NCBI GenBank assembly: GCA_028281925.1 | Contig: JANQIX010000006.1 | Location: 62,001-126,000 of the forward strand | From: Alphaproteobacteria bacterium | Lineage (GTDB): Bacteria > Pseudomonadota > Alphaproteobacteria > DSM-16000 > Inquilinaceae | Direction: 5' to 3' | DNA length: 64,000 bases | Part shown: positions 51,916 to 60,907 of the stretch, piece by piece | Layout: each line of letters opens with the position of its first letter | Numbering within the stretch: the first letter of the stretch is position 1 | The notes under the pieces: generated by a model | Seen by the model: the letters and a program-made list of their open reading frames with translations, nothing else | Told to the model about the DNA's origin: nothing | Databases searched by the model: none | Program-made: the position numbers and the translations under genes

Positions 51916-52347
51916 TCAGAACGGATGGATCCGGGGCCAATTCTCCTCGCCGTCCGCTATGTGCTGCGGGATGTCGGCCTCCCACAGCTCTTGCGCACGC
52001 TCGTGCACCTGCAGAAACAGCTGACCATCGACAACAGCGTACACCAGCGGATCGCCGGGGGCCTTGTAGCCCTGGCTTGCCGCCCAGGCGCAATAGCCGT
52101 CGAAGGCCGGCGCATAGGCTTCCGGGTCCTCACGGAAGGCGTCGCGGTTGGCCTCGCTGCTGAAGAACCAGATGGCGCCGTTCCAGAAATGATTGTACCG
52201 GGCCTCGCCACGCACCGGCTCGTCACTCTGATAGGAAACGGCGTCATAGCCGCCGATCGCCGTGGAAAGCTGGTTGCCGGCCAGCGCAGGTGCGGCAGTG
52301 ACCCCGGCAAGCAGGGCGCCACCAGCAAGAATACCAATAAGCTTCAT
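51916..52347 (-). CDS. YHS domain-containing exported protein
   Basis: 143 residues from ATG 52347 (GGAGGAAGGG directly upstream). The signal peptide ends TAAPALA. A YHS-like domain follows: IGGYDAVSYQSDEPVRGEARYNHFWNGAIWFFSSEANRDAFREDPEAYAPAFDGYCAWA. The YHS motif is found in heavy-metal ATPases and copper proteins; here it is a stand-alone periplasmic version and may bind a metal. It is monocistronic, before the dpp operon end. Confidence 0.85.
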   Translation of the reverse strand: MKLIGILAGGALLAGVTAAPALAGNQLSTAIGGYDAVSYQSDEPVRGEARYNHFWNGAIWFFSSEANRDAFREDPEAYAPAFDGYCAWAASQGYKAPGDPLVYAVVDGQLFLQVHERAQELWEADIPQHIADGEENWPRIHPF

Positions 52348-52588
52348 CCCTTCCTCCATGTCGTTGCGCGCCGCGGTCTCCAAATCGCCACTGACGCTGT
52401 TCTGGAATTTAGGGAGAAGCGTACCGAGTCCTGGCATCAACAAAGATAACGCTTTGTCATTCATTTGATGCAGTGTGACTGGCCAAAAAGTGAAGACGAC
52501 TAGGGGGTCCTGCTGCCTTCTGTCACTTGTAGAATCTCAGGTGCATCACCAACAAGCCCTGAGCCGAAGCCACTTGGTAGGACGCATC

Positions 52589-53557
52589 CTATCCAATCCG
52601 CTCCGCATGATGGCACGCCACATCCCGCCCCTCCAGCGGCCGCAGTTGCGGCCGGTCGGAGGTGCAGATGTCGGTCGCATGCGGGCAGCGGCTGTGGAAG
52701 GCGCAACCCGGCGGCGGCTTCAAAGGGGACGGCATCTCGCCCTTGATCAGCGAGCGACGGCTGCGCTGCTTGGGGTCGACCGACGGCGTGCTGGCCAAGA
52801 GGCCGCGCGTATAGGGGTGCAGCGGGCGCTCGAACAGCCGTTCCTTCGGCCCCTGCTCCACCGGACGGCCGAGATACAGCACCAACACCTCGTCGGCGAT
52901 GTGGCGCACCACGCTCAGGTCATGGCTGATGAACACATAGGCCAGGCGGAATTCCTCCTGTAGGTCCATCATCATGTTCAGCACTTGGGCCTGCACCGAG
53001 ACGTCCAGCGCCGACACCGGCTCATCCGCCACCAGGATCTCCGGGTTCAGCATCAACGCCCGGGCAATGGCGATGCGCTGGCGCTGACCGCCGGAAAACA
53101 TGTGCGGATAGCGCGCGTAGTGCTCCGGCCGCAGGCCCACCTTCGCCATCATCGTGCGGGCCTTGTCTTCCCGCTCCACGGCGCCAAGGTCGGTGTTGAT
53201 CACCAGCGGCTCTTCCAGGATCGTGCCCACCTTCTTGCGCGGGTTCAAAGACCCGTACGGGTCCTGGAATACCATCTGGATGGCGCGGCGCATGGCCCGC
53301 CGCTTCTCCTTGGCCGGATCGACGGCGTCGATGCCGTTGATGAACAGACCGCCGTAGGTCGGCTCCTCGATCAGCGTCACCAGCCGCGCCAGCGTCGATT
53401 TGCCGGATCCGCTCTCGCCGACCACGGCCAATGTGCGCTGCGCCGCGAGGGTGAACGAGATGCCATCCAGCGCCTTCAGCACTCCGGCGCGCTGGAACAG
53501 TCCGCCGCCGACGGCGTAGTGACGCGCCAGATCCTGCCCGACCAGAACGTCCGTCAT
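52589..53557 (-). CDS. dppF: Dipeptide ABC transporter ATP-binding protein DppF
   Basis: 322 residues. Walker [15 protein letters not shown], signature FSGGQRQRIAIARAL, Walker B ILVADEPVSALD, and the C-terminal oligopeptide/dipeptide ABC extension with a Cys-rich site (CAFHSRCPHATDIC) for an iron-sulfur cluster. It overlaps the dppD stop by ATGA. It forms the second ATPase subunit of the peptide importer. Confidence 0.93.
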   Translation of the reverse strand: MTDVLVGQDLARHYAVGGGLFQRAGVLKALDGISFTLAAQRTLAVVGESGSGKSTLARLVTLIEEPTYGGLFINGIDAVDPAKEKRRAMRRAIQMVFQDPYGSLNPRKKVGTILEEPLVINTDLGAVEREDKARTMMAKVGLRPEHYARYPHMFSGGQRQRIAIARALMLNPEILVADEPVSALDVSVQAQVLNMMMDLQEEFRLAYVFISHDLSVVRHIADEVLVLYLGRPVEQGPKERLFERPLHPYTRGLLASTPSVDPKQRSRRSLIKGEMPSPLKPPPGCAFHSRCPHATDICTSDRPQLRPLEGRDVACHHAERIG

Positions 53558-54561
53558 GCCTGATCCGCCTCAGCAAGGTGCATGCCGGTGGGTGTGCCGT
53601 CGGCATCCAGCGGATAGTGGCAACGTGCCCGGCCGCTACCGATGTCCGCCACATCCGGCGGGTCAGAACGGCAATGCTCATCGGCGAACCGGCAGCGAGG
53701 GTTGAACAGGCATCCCGACGGCCGGTCGAAGGCACCGGGCACGACGCCGGGGATGGTCGGCAGCCGGTTGCGGCCGGGGCTGCGCTCCGGTAGTGCGTCT
53801 AGAAGGGCCGCGGTATAGGGGTGGCTGGGTGTTTCGAACAGGCCCTCCACATCGCGCTGCTCGACCATCTGGCCGGCATACATCACGGCAACGTTGCGTG
53901 CGGTTTCCGCCACCACGCCCATGTCGTGGGTAACCAGCACCAGCGCCATGCCCTTGTCCTCCTGCAGGCGCACCAGCAGGTCCAGGATCTGGGCCTGGAT
54001 GGTCACGTCCAAGGCCGTGCTCGGTTCGTCGGCCAGCAGCAGGCGCGGGTTGCACGCAATCGCCATGGCGATCATCACACGCTGGTTCATGCCGCCCGAC
54101 AGCTGGTGGGGAAAGGCGTTCAGCCGCGTTTCCGGTGCCGGGATACCCACCTGGTCCAACAGCTCGGTCGCGCGCTGCCGCCGCCAAGCGCGGGTCCCGC
54201 CCTCATGCACCTTCAGTGCCTCGGTGATCTGAAAGCCAACGGTGAAGCAGGGATTCAGGCTGGTCATCGGCTCCTGAAAGATCATGCCGATATCCTTGCC
54301 GATCAGCCGGCGCCGCTGCCGACCGCTAAGGCCCAAAAGATCGATATCGGAGAACCGCAGCACATCGGCGGTGACCTCACCGGGGAACGGTACCAAGCCC
54401 ATCACGGCCAGCATGGTCAGGCTCTTGCCTGAACCGCTTTCGCCCACGATGCCGACCAGCTCGCCCGGCTCGATGGTCATGTCGACGGCATCGACCGCGC
54501 GGAACCGCCCCCGGCCCGTGGGGAACGTGACGCTGAGATTGCGGATCTCCAACAGCGGCAT
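53554..54561 (-). CDS. dppD: Dipeptide ABC transporter ATP-binding protein DppD
   Basis: 335 residues. Walker [17 protein letters not shown], signature [16 protein letters not shown], Walker [13 protein letters not shown], and C-terminal [14 protein letters not shown] for the 4Fe-4S site of peptide ABC ATPases. It is coupled to dppC (TGATG) and dppF (ATGA). It pairs with DppF on the DppBC permease. Confidence 0.93.
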   Translation of the reverse strand: MPLLEIRNLSVTFPTGRGRFRAVDAVDMTIEPGELVGIVGESGSGKSLTMLAVMGLVPFPGEVTADVLRFSDIDLLGLSGRQRRRLIGKDIGMIFQEPMTSLNPCFTVGFQITEALKVHEGGTRAWRRQRATELLDQVGIPAPETRLNAFPHQLSGGMNQRVMIAMAIACNPRLLLADEPSTALDVTIQAQILDLLVRLQEDKGMALVLVTHDMGVVAETARNVAVMYAGQMVEQRDVEGLFETPSHPYTAALLDALPERSPGRNRLPTIPGVVPGAFDRPSGCLFNPRCRFADEHCRSDPPDVADIGSGRARCHYPLDADGTPTGMHLAEADQA

Positions 54562-55475
54562 CAGCGTTTCAGCTTCGGGTCAAGGGCGTCACGCAGGCCG
54601 TCGCCCAGCAGGTTGAAGGCCAGCACAGTGACCAGGATGGCAAGGCCCGGGAAGGTCACCACCCACCAAGCCCGCTGCACGAACTGCAGGGCGTTCGACA
54701 GCATCGTGCCCCATTCCGGCGTCGGCGGCTGCGCGCCCAGGCCCAGGAACCCCAGCGCGGCAGCATCCAAGACTGCGGTGGAAAAGCCTAAGGTCGCCTG
54801 GACGATCAGCGGCGGCATGCAATTGGGCAGAACGGTGATGACCATCAGCCGCAACAGCCCAGCGCCGCCGACGCGCGATGCGATCACATAGTCCTTAGAC
54901 CGTTCGTTCATCACCGCCGCTCGGGTCAGCCGCACATAGTGCGGCAGTGCCACGACGGCGACGGCCATGATGGCGTTGGTCAGGCTGGGGCCCAGGATGG
55001 CGACGATGACGATGGCCAACAGGATCGCCGGCAAGGCCAGCATGATGTCCATCGCCCGCATGATCAGGATCCCCAGCACGCCGGGGAAGAAGCCCGCGAT
55101 CAGCCCCAGGAAGATGCCGGTGACCAGCGCCAGCGTCACCACGATCACGCCGACGCTCATCGACAGCCGCGCCCCGTGGATCAGGCGAGAAAGAATGTCC
55201 CGGCCCAGATCGTCGGTGCCTAAGACGAACACGCCGTGATCCGGATGGGCACTGAACGGCTCCGCCAACAGGGCGTCGCGATACTGGTGGATCGGATCAT
55301 GCGGCGCGATGATGTCGGCGAAGATCGCCACGAAACAGATCGTCACGATCACCACTAGGCCGACCAGGGCACCGCGGCTCTGGCTGAAGTATCCCCAAAA
55401 CTCCCGGAACGGCCCCGGCGGCGCTCCGACATCGCCGGCATCCGTGGTGCCAAGGGTTTCGGTCTCGCTCGCCAT
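54561..55475 (-). CDS. dppC: Dipeptide ABC transporter permease DppC
   Basis: 304 residues from ATG 55475, with AGAGGTGA upstream; the frame runs open further but only through dppB's shadow. It has an N-terminal cytoplasmic segment and six TM helices. The EAA-like coupling motif is NERSKDYVIASRVGGAGLLRLMVITVLPN; FVLGTDDLGRDILSRLIHGARLS is the typical OppC/DppC block. Confidence 0.92.
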   Translation of the reverse strand: MASETETLGTTDAGDVGAPPGPFREFWGYFSQSRGALVGLVVIVTICFVAIFADIIAPHDPIHQYRDALLAEPFSAHPDHGVFVLGTDDLGRDILSRLIHGARLSMSVGVIVVTLALVTGIFLGLIAGFFPGVLGILIMRAMDIMLALPAILLAIVIVAILGPSLTNAIMAVAVVALPHYVRLTRAAVMNERSKDYVIASRVGGAGLLRLMVITVLPNCMPPLIVQATLGFSTAVLDAAALGFLGLGAQPPTPEWGTMLSNALQFVQRAWWVVTFPGLAILVTVLAFNLLGDGLRDALDPKLKR

Positions 55476-55480
55476 CCCGG

Positions 55481-56491
55481 TCACCTCTTGTGGCGGATGC
55501 GCGGGTTGATGACGCCGTAGAGCAGATCCACGGTCAGGTTCACCAGGATCACCGTCGTGGCAATCAAGAGAATACCACCTTGCAAAGTCGGATAGTCGCG
55601 CCGCCGGATGCTCTCCAGGATCCATTTGCCGACGCCGGGCCACGAGAAAATCGTCTCGGTCAGGATGGCGCCGGTCAGCAGCACGCCCACCTGCAGCCCG
55701 ATCACCGTGATCACCGGGATCAGGGCATTGCGCAGCCCGTGCAGACCGACCACGCGCAGCGGCGCCAGCCCCTTGGCCCGCGCAGTGCGGATATAGTCTT
55801 CGTGCAGCACCTCCAGCATGGACGACCGTGTCATGCGGGCGATCACCGCCAGTGGGATGGTGCCCAGCACGATCGCCGGCAGGATCAGGTGCGATACGGC
55901 CGAAGCGAACGCCCCGCGTTCGTTGGATAGAAGAGAGTCGATCAGCATGAAGCCGGTCACCGGCTCCAGCCAATAGGTCACGGCGATCCGGCCGGAGACG
56001 GGCGTCCACCCAAGATTGACCGAAAACAGGAGGATCAAAAGGATGGCCCACCAGAAGATCGGCATGGAATAGCCGGTCAGCGACACCCCCATGATCGTGT
56101 GGTCGAACGCCGAGCCGCGCCGGACCGCGGCGATGATCCCCGCCGGCAGGCCGACCAGCAGCGCAAACAGCATGGCGCAGAACGCAAGTTCGATCGTCGC
56201 CGGGAACAGGGCCAGGAACTCATCGATCACCGGCTTGCGGGTGACTATGGAGGTGCCGAGGTCACCGGACAGGACGTCGGTGATATAGATCCAGTATTGC
56301 TCCAACAGCGGCCGGTCGAGCCCCAGCTGGGCGCGCAACTCGGCATGCCGCTCGGGGTCGATGCCGCGCTCGCCCACCAGGATCTCGATGGGGTCGCCCG
56401 GCACCAGCCGGATCAACGCAAAGGTCAGCAGGGTCACCCCGATGAAGGTCGGGACGATCAGGCTGATCCGGGTGAAAAAGAAGCGCAGCAT
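55481..56491 (-). CDS. dppB: Dipeptide ABC transporter permease DppB
   Basis: 336 residues, six TM helices. The N-terminal RISLIVPTFIGVTLLTFALIRLVPGDP and the coupling motif EDYIRTARAKGLAPLRVVGLHGLRNALIPVITVIG identify the DppB/OppB subunit. It ends 5 bases before the dppC start. It forms the inner-membrane pore with DppC. Confidence 0.93.
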   Translation of the reverse strand: MLRFFFTRISLIVPTFIGVTLLTFALIRLVPGDPIEILVGERGIDPERHAELRAQLGLDRPLLEQYWIYITDVLSGDLGTSIVTRKPVIDEFLALFPATIELAFCAMLFALLVGLPAGIIAAVRRGSAFDHTIMGVSLTGYSMPIFWWAILLILLFSVNLGWTPVSGRIAVTYWLEPVTGFMLIDSLLSNERGAFASAVSHLILPAIVLGTIPLAVIARMTRSSMLEVLHEDYIRTARAKGLAPLRVVGLHGLRNALIPVITVIGLQVGVLLTGAILTETIFSWPGVGKWILESIRRRDYPTLQGGILLIATTVILVNLTVDLLYGVINPRIRHKR

Positions 56492-56504
56492 GGCTCGGAA
56501 AGGC

Positions 56505-56537
56505 GCGGGCGGCCGCCGATGAGGCGCTGCCGCCCGC
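56505..56537 (-). terminator. Attenuator hairpin between dppA and dppB
   Basis: On the minus strand a perfect 9-bp stem, GCGGGCGGC and GCCGCCCGC, lies between the dppA stop (56554) and the dppB start. It is followed by GCCTTTCC. It would keep permease expression below that of the binding protein. Confidence 0.6.
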
Positions 56538-56553
56538 TATTTCCCCAAAAAGA

Positions 56554-58143
56554 CTATTCGGCGAGGCTGACAGCGTAGAACTCGTGCCCGCCGAACGGAT
56601 CGATGCGATAGCCCTGCACCTCGTTGCGCATGGGCATGTAGACGACTGAATGGGCGATGGTGATCCAGGGCGCCTCTTCCTTGAAGATCACCTGCGCCTC
56701 TTCATAGAGCCGCGTGCGCTCCGCAACATCGATCGTCCGCTTGGCCTGCAGCAGCAGGTCGTTGAACGGATCAAAGCACCAGCGCGCCCGGTTAGAGCCA
56801 CTCACGGCCGCATCGCAGCCCAGCAGCACATAGAGGAAGTTGTCCGGATCGCCGTTGTCGCCGGTCCATCCCAACAGCACGGTCTCGTGCTCGCCGTCGC
56901 GAGAGCGGCTCAGATACTCGCCCCACTCATAGGTGACGATTTCCGCCGTCACGCCGACTGCGGCCCAGTCCGCCTGAATGATCTCAGCCATGCGCCGCGC
57001 ATTCGGGTTATACGGCCGTTGCACGGGCATCGCCCAGATGTCCGTCTCAAATCCGTCCGGGAAACCGGCCTCGGCCAACAGCGCGCGTGCTGCCTCGGGA
57101 TCGTACGGATAGTCCTCAATGTCCTCGTTGTACGACCAGATCGTCGGCGGGATTGGGTTGGTGGCGGCCCGCCCGGCCCCCTGGAAGATCGCGTCGATGA
57201 TCGCTTCCTTGTTCACCGCAAGGTTCAGCGCCTGACGCACGCGGGGGTCGTCGAAGGGCTCCCGCTCGGTGTTGAAGGCCAGATAGCCAACATTCAGGCC
57301 TTCCTGCTCCATCACGTTGACGTCGGGGTTGTCCTGCATCTCCGCGATGTCGGCCGGGTTGGGATATGGCATCACGTGGCATTCGCCCGCCAGCAGCTTG
57401 GCGTAGCGCACCGAGGCATCGGGCGTGATGGAGAAGATCAGCTGGTCGATCTGGGGCGCCCCTTCCCAGTAGTCTGCGAAGCCGCGATAGCGGATGGTCG
57501 CATCCAGCTGATAGTCGACGAGTTGGAACGGCCCCGTGCCGACCGGCCTCAGGTCGATCTCGTCCGGCGTGCCGGCCGCCATCATGGCTTCGGCATGCTC
57601 CAGCGACATGATCGACGCGAAGTCCATGGCCAGATTGGCCAGGAACGGCGCTTCGGGCTCGTTAAGCACGAAGCGGACCGTGTAGTCGTCCACCCGCTCG
57701 ATGGAGGCCAAGAGGTCGGGCATGCCCATGCCCTCGAAGTACTCGTACTGCCCGCCTGACATGTCGTGATACGGGTTGTCCGCCAGCAGCTGCCGCTCGA
57801 ACGTGTGGATCACGTCGTCGGCATTCATCGGCCGCGTCGGCGTGAAACTGTCGGTGCTGTGGAACTGGACGTCCTGGCGCAGGGTGAAGGTGTACTCCAA
57901 CCCGTCGTCGGAGACCTCCCAGCTCTCGGCCAGGCCCGGGATCAGGTTTGTGGTCCCGTATTCGAACTCAGTCAGCGTGTTGAACATCGCCCGTGACGAG
58001 GCGTCGAAGGTGGTGCCCGCCGTATAGAGCGACGGGTTGAAGCCCTCCGGGCTGCCTTCCGAGCAATAGACCAGGGTTGCAGCCTGCGCCGTCCCGGCGG
58101 AAATCGCCGTGGACATCAACAGTCCCAGGGTCAGACGTTTCAT
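56554..58143 (-). CDS. dppA: Dipeptide-binding protein DppA (periplasmic)
   Basis: 529 residues from ATG 58143 (GGGAGGCGCC upstream). The signal peptide ends SAGTAQA. The mature start TLVYCSEGSPEGFNPSLYTAGTTFDASSR is nearly that of E. coli DppA, and the SBP_bac_5 block with RPMNADDVIHTFERQL follows. DppA binds dipeptides and, in enterobacteria, also heme and 5-aminolevulinate. It is the first gene of the leftward operon and is divergent from the gamma-glutamyltransferase. Confidence 0.93.
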   Translation of the reverse strand: MKRLTLGLLMSTAISAGTAQAATLVYCSEGSPEGFNPSLYTAGTTFDASSRAMFNTLTEFEYGTTNLIPGLAESWEVSDDGLEYTFTLRQDVQFHSTDSFTPTRPMNADDVIHTFERQLLADNPYHDMSGGQYEYFEGMGMPDLLASIERVDDYTVRFVLNEPEAPFLANLAMDFASIMSLEHAEAMMAAGTPDEIDLRPVGTGPFQLVDYQLDATIRYRGFADYWEGAPQIDQLIFSITPDASVRYAKLLAGECHVMPYPNPADIAEMQDNPDVNVMEQEGLNVGYLAFNTEREPFDDPRVRQALNLAVNKEAIIDAIFQGAGRAATNPIPPTIWSYNEDIEDYPYDPEAARALLAEAGFPDGFETDIWAMPVQRPYNPNARRMAEIIQADWAAVGVTAEIVTYEWGEYLSRSRDGEHETVLLGWTGDNGDPDNFLYVLLGCDAAVSGSNRARWCFDPFNDLLLQAKRTIDVAERTRLYEEAQVIFKEEAPWITIAHSVVYMPMRNEVQGYRIDPFGGHEFYAVSLAE

Positions 58144-58521
58144 CGTTATGGCGCCTCCCGCGCGCTGAAATTGGATTTCGGATCCCTGCCGGTCTCGCGG
58201 CTCTACCGATGCCCGGAACTGATCGTAACGTCCAGAACCGGCCGCCGGCCCCAGGGCCGCGCAGCGCCGCACTGTGGACCCGCGTTCGAAGCTTTGGCAA
58301 GCGCCGCCGCCATTTTCGGACAAGGCTCCCAGCTGTACCGTGAACACCAACGCGCGATCATGATCGCATTAACAGTCTGTTAATAATTATTAATCAAATC
58401 CAAAGTATTTTTCAGAAAATGATGAATGAATTCAGACAAGTCCGCAATTCATTCACAGAATATTTACGAACAAAAGTCATTTCTGCTTGATTTTTCGGCT
58501 TTCTAGCGCTACCGTTATTGC
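58144..58521. other. Divergent promoter region, AT-rich
   Basis: About 380 bases. The segment 58360-58510 is strikingly AT-rich (TTAATAATTATTAATCAAAT, ATTTACGAAC) compared with the surroundings. It probably drives dppA leftward and may drive the rightward genes. No clear operator palindrome was recognised. Confidence 0.45.
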
Positions 58522-58722
58522 ATGCTACCTGCCGCACCGATAGTCCAGCCCCAGCCTATTGCGACCGTTGTCGCCCCTGCGCCGGTGCCGAAGCAGCCGC
58601 GCGGCAACCAGCCCGTCAAGACACTGACGCGGGAAGCCGTGGACTCCCCCGAAAAGGGCGAACGCAGTTCCGCCGCCAACCGCCATCGCCAGCGCGGCCT
58701 GGAACTGGACATCCAGGCCTGA
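58522..58722 (+). CDS. Possible small conserved protein
   Basis: 66 residues: a Pro/Ala-rich start and a polar tail, REAVDSPEKGERSSAANRHRQRGLELDI. The ending resembles small alphaproteobacterial proteins whose tail reads 'SP..GE.S......RG..LDI'. No ribosome binding site is clear. Function is unknown and the call is tentative. Confidence 0.38.
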   Translation: MLPAAPIVQPQPIATVVAPAPVPKQPRGNQPVKTLTREAVDSPEKGERSSAANRHRQRGLELDIQA

Positions 58723-58961
58723 CGGCGACCGTTTCCCGCTAGTTTCATTTCGACCTCGGCCCTTTGTCGTTCCTTGACGAAAGAGGCGCCGGGCCGTTGG
58801 CATAACCGTCACGCTTGTGAAATAGTCTTCCCCGTTTCGATCCCTTCCGGATGCCTGTCGATGTCCAAGGCCCATCCCACCAGCGCCTGGTTCAACGTTA
58901 CTTCGACGATACGCCGAGCGTCTGAGATCGCCGCCGGCCGGGTGATCGGGGCATCTCGCGG

Positions 58962-60557
58962 TTGACGACAGTATCGGGGGCGTCGACGCGGCAAGGGATT
59001 GTCGCCGCCGGTGATCCGGCGACGGTGCATGCCGCGATCGAGATCCTTCGCGATGGCGGCAACGCCTTCGATGCCGCAATTGCGGCCACTGCTGCAGCAT
59101 GTGTGGCTGAACCGGTCCTGGCCAGCCTCGGCGGCGGCGGATTCCTCTTGGCGTTACCGGTGGATCGACCGCCGGTGCTCTACGACTTCTTCGTGGAGAC
59201 GCCAAAGATCCCGCGCCCACCGGACGCGATCGACTTCCGGCCGATCATCGCCGATTTCGGCACGGCTACTCAGGAATTCCATATCGGCCTCGGTTCCGTC
59301 GCCGTTCCCGGAATGGTCGCCGGCATGTTCGCCGTGCACCGCGAACTGTGTCGGCTGACACCAGCGCACCTTTTCGGCCCGGCCATCGCGTTGGCCCGCG
59401 CTGGTGTGCCGCTGACGGCGATGCAGACCCGGATCATGGACGTGGTGCAACCCATCCTGCGGGCGACGCCGCAGAGCTTGGCGGTTTTCACCGATCCGGC
59501 CGAAGGGCACCGCCTGCCCGCACCCGGCGACCGTTTCCGGTGGCCGGCTCTGGCTGACGCACTGGAGGCGCTGGCGTCAGACGGCGAACGCCTGTTCTAC
59601 AAGGGCGATATCGCGGCTGCGATCCTTGAGGCGAGCAACAGCCTGGGCGGCCATCTCACCGCTGCGGACCTGCACGATTATACGGTGCACCGACGCGAGC
59701 CGCTCCGCTGCACGTACAGAGGGGCCACGATTCTGACCAACCCACCGCCCTCGGCGGGCGGCCCGCTGATCGCCTTTGGGCTTACGCTGGCAGACCATGA
59801 GCCCCCGTGCGCGGACGGGGCCAATGGCGCCGGCCATCTCGGCGCGCTGGCCCGTATCCTGGCTGTGACGGAGCAAGCCCGCCACGACAGCGACCTTGCC
59901 TCCGATGCAGTTGCCGGCGCGTCCTATCTGCAACATCCGGAATCCGTCGGCCGCTACCTATCGGCGCTGGATCCGGATCAGATCGTCAGCCGCGGCACGA
60001 CCCACATAAGCATCATCGACGCCGACGGTAATGCCGCATCCGTCACACTGTCGAATGGCGAGGGCTGCGGCGAGATCGTCGCGCCGGCCGGTTGCATGCT
60101 TAACAACATGCTGGGCGAACAGGATCTCAACCCCCAAGGCTTCCACCGCTGGCAGCCCGGACGGCGCCTGTCGTCCATGATGGCACCGACGATCGTGCGC
60201 GCCGCCGACGGCTCCGTGACCGCCCTTGGCAGCGGCGGATCGAACCGGATCCGGTCGGCAATCCTACAGGTGCTGTTCAATCTTCTGGATTTCGCCATGC
60301 CCCCGGACAGCGCCGTGGCGGCCCCGCGCCTGCATCTGGAAGGCGGCACACTCGACATCGAAGCCGGTCCGGCCCCGGACGCAATCGCAGCGGCGTCCCG
60401 GTGGTCCCAGAGACACGCCGTCTGGCCTGAGCCGAACTTCTTCTTCGGCGGCGTTCACGCTGTGCAACGGATGCCCGACGGTTCCGTAGCCGGAGCGGGC
60501 GATCACAGGCGCGGCGGCGTCGCCCGGTCCACGCTCGAACCCCCCGGCGCCCGATGA
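58962..60557 (+). CDS. ggt: Gamma-glutamyltransferase family protein
   Basis: 531 residues starting at TTG 58962, because the family start GIVAAGDPATVHAAIEILRDGGNAFDAAIA follows at once. The catalytic Thr346 lies in SRGTTHISIID, so the precursor should self-cleave into about 345 + 185 residues. The loop with LNNMLGEQDLNP and GSGGSNRIRSAILQV completes the active site. No signal peptide is seen, unlike E. coli Ggt, so it may be cytoplasmic. It hydrolyses or transfers gamma-glutamyl groups, e.g. from glutathione. It is divergent from dppA, fitting peptide uptake and breakdown. Confidence 0.87.
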   Translation: MTTVSGASTRQGIVAAGDPATVHAAIEILRDGGNAFDAAIAATAAACVAEPVLASLGGGGFLLALPVDRPPVLYDFFVETPKIPRPPDAIDFRPIIADFGTATQEFHIGLGSVAVPGMVAGMFAVHRELCRLTPAHLFGPAIALARAGVPLTAMQTRIMDVVQPILRATPQSLAVFTDPAEGHRLPAPGDRFRWPALADALEALASDGERLFYKGDIAAAILEASNSLGGHLTAADLHDYTVHRREPLRCTYRGATILTNPPPSAGGPLIAFGLTLADHEPPCADGANGAGHLGALARILAVTEQARHDSDLASDAVAGASYLQHPESVGRYLSALDPDQIVSRGTTHISIIDADGNAASVTLSNGEGCGEIVAPAGCMLNNMLGEQDLNPQGFHRWQPGRRLSSMMAPTIVRAADGSVTALGSGGSNRIRSAILQVLFNLLDFAMPPDSAVAAPRLHLEGGTLDIEAGPAPDAIAAASRWSQRHAVWPEPNFFFGGVHAVQRMPDGSVAGAGDHRRGGVARSTLEPPGAR

Positions 60558-60907
60558 GGTTCTGCGACCCTATCGCCAGCGAACGGTTCGGCTGTCATTG
60601 CCGGCATTTGTCGTTATTTTGTGGCGCATTTATGGGTATCATCTTGCTCGAATTGGGTTTTTCCGGTAAGAGGTGGTCAACGTTTGCCAGGCTAAAGTGC
60701 TGCGGCGTGATCATCAGCGCCGGGTGTCGGCAGGGACACGGAACGAGGTAGATCAACCGTTTATCCTTGACCTAGCCACACCGGACCTTGATCATCCGAA
60801 GATAACAATAGGCTTCAAACGGCCGAAAATTCGTTCCGGCAAGGCGGGGATCAAATCAGGGGCTACGTCGCCTCTTTGCAATGCCGAAACTGGGGGCCAC
60901 GAAATAC
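60558..60907. other. Intergenic region upstream of the TolC-like gene
   Basis: About 350 bases with moderate AT content and no supported gene. It should carry the promoter of the type I secretion genes. A short plus frame (60554-60751) has no ribosome binding site and no family resemblance. Confidence 0.45.
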
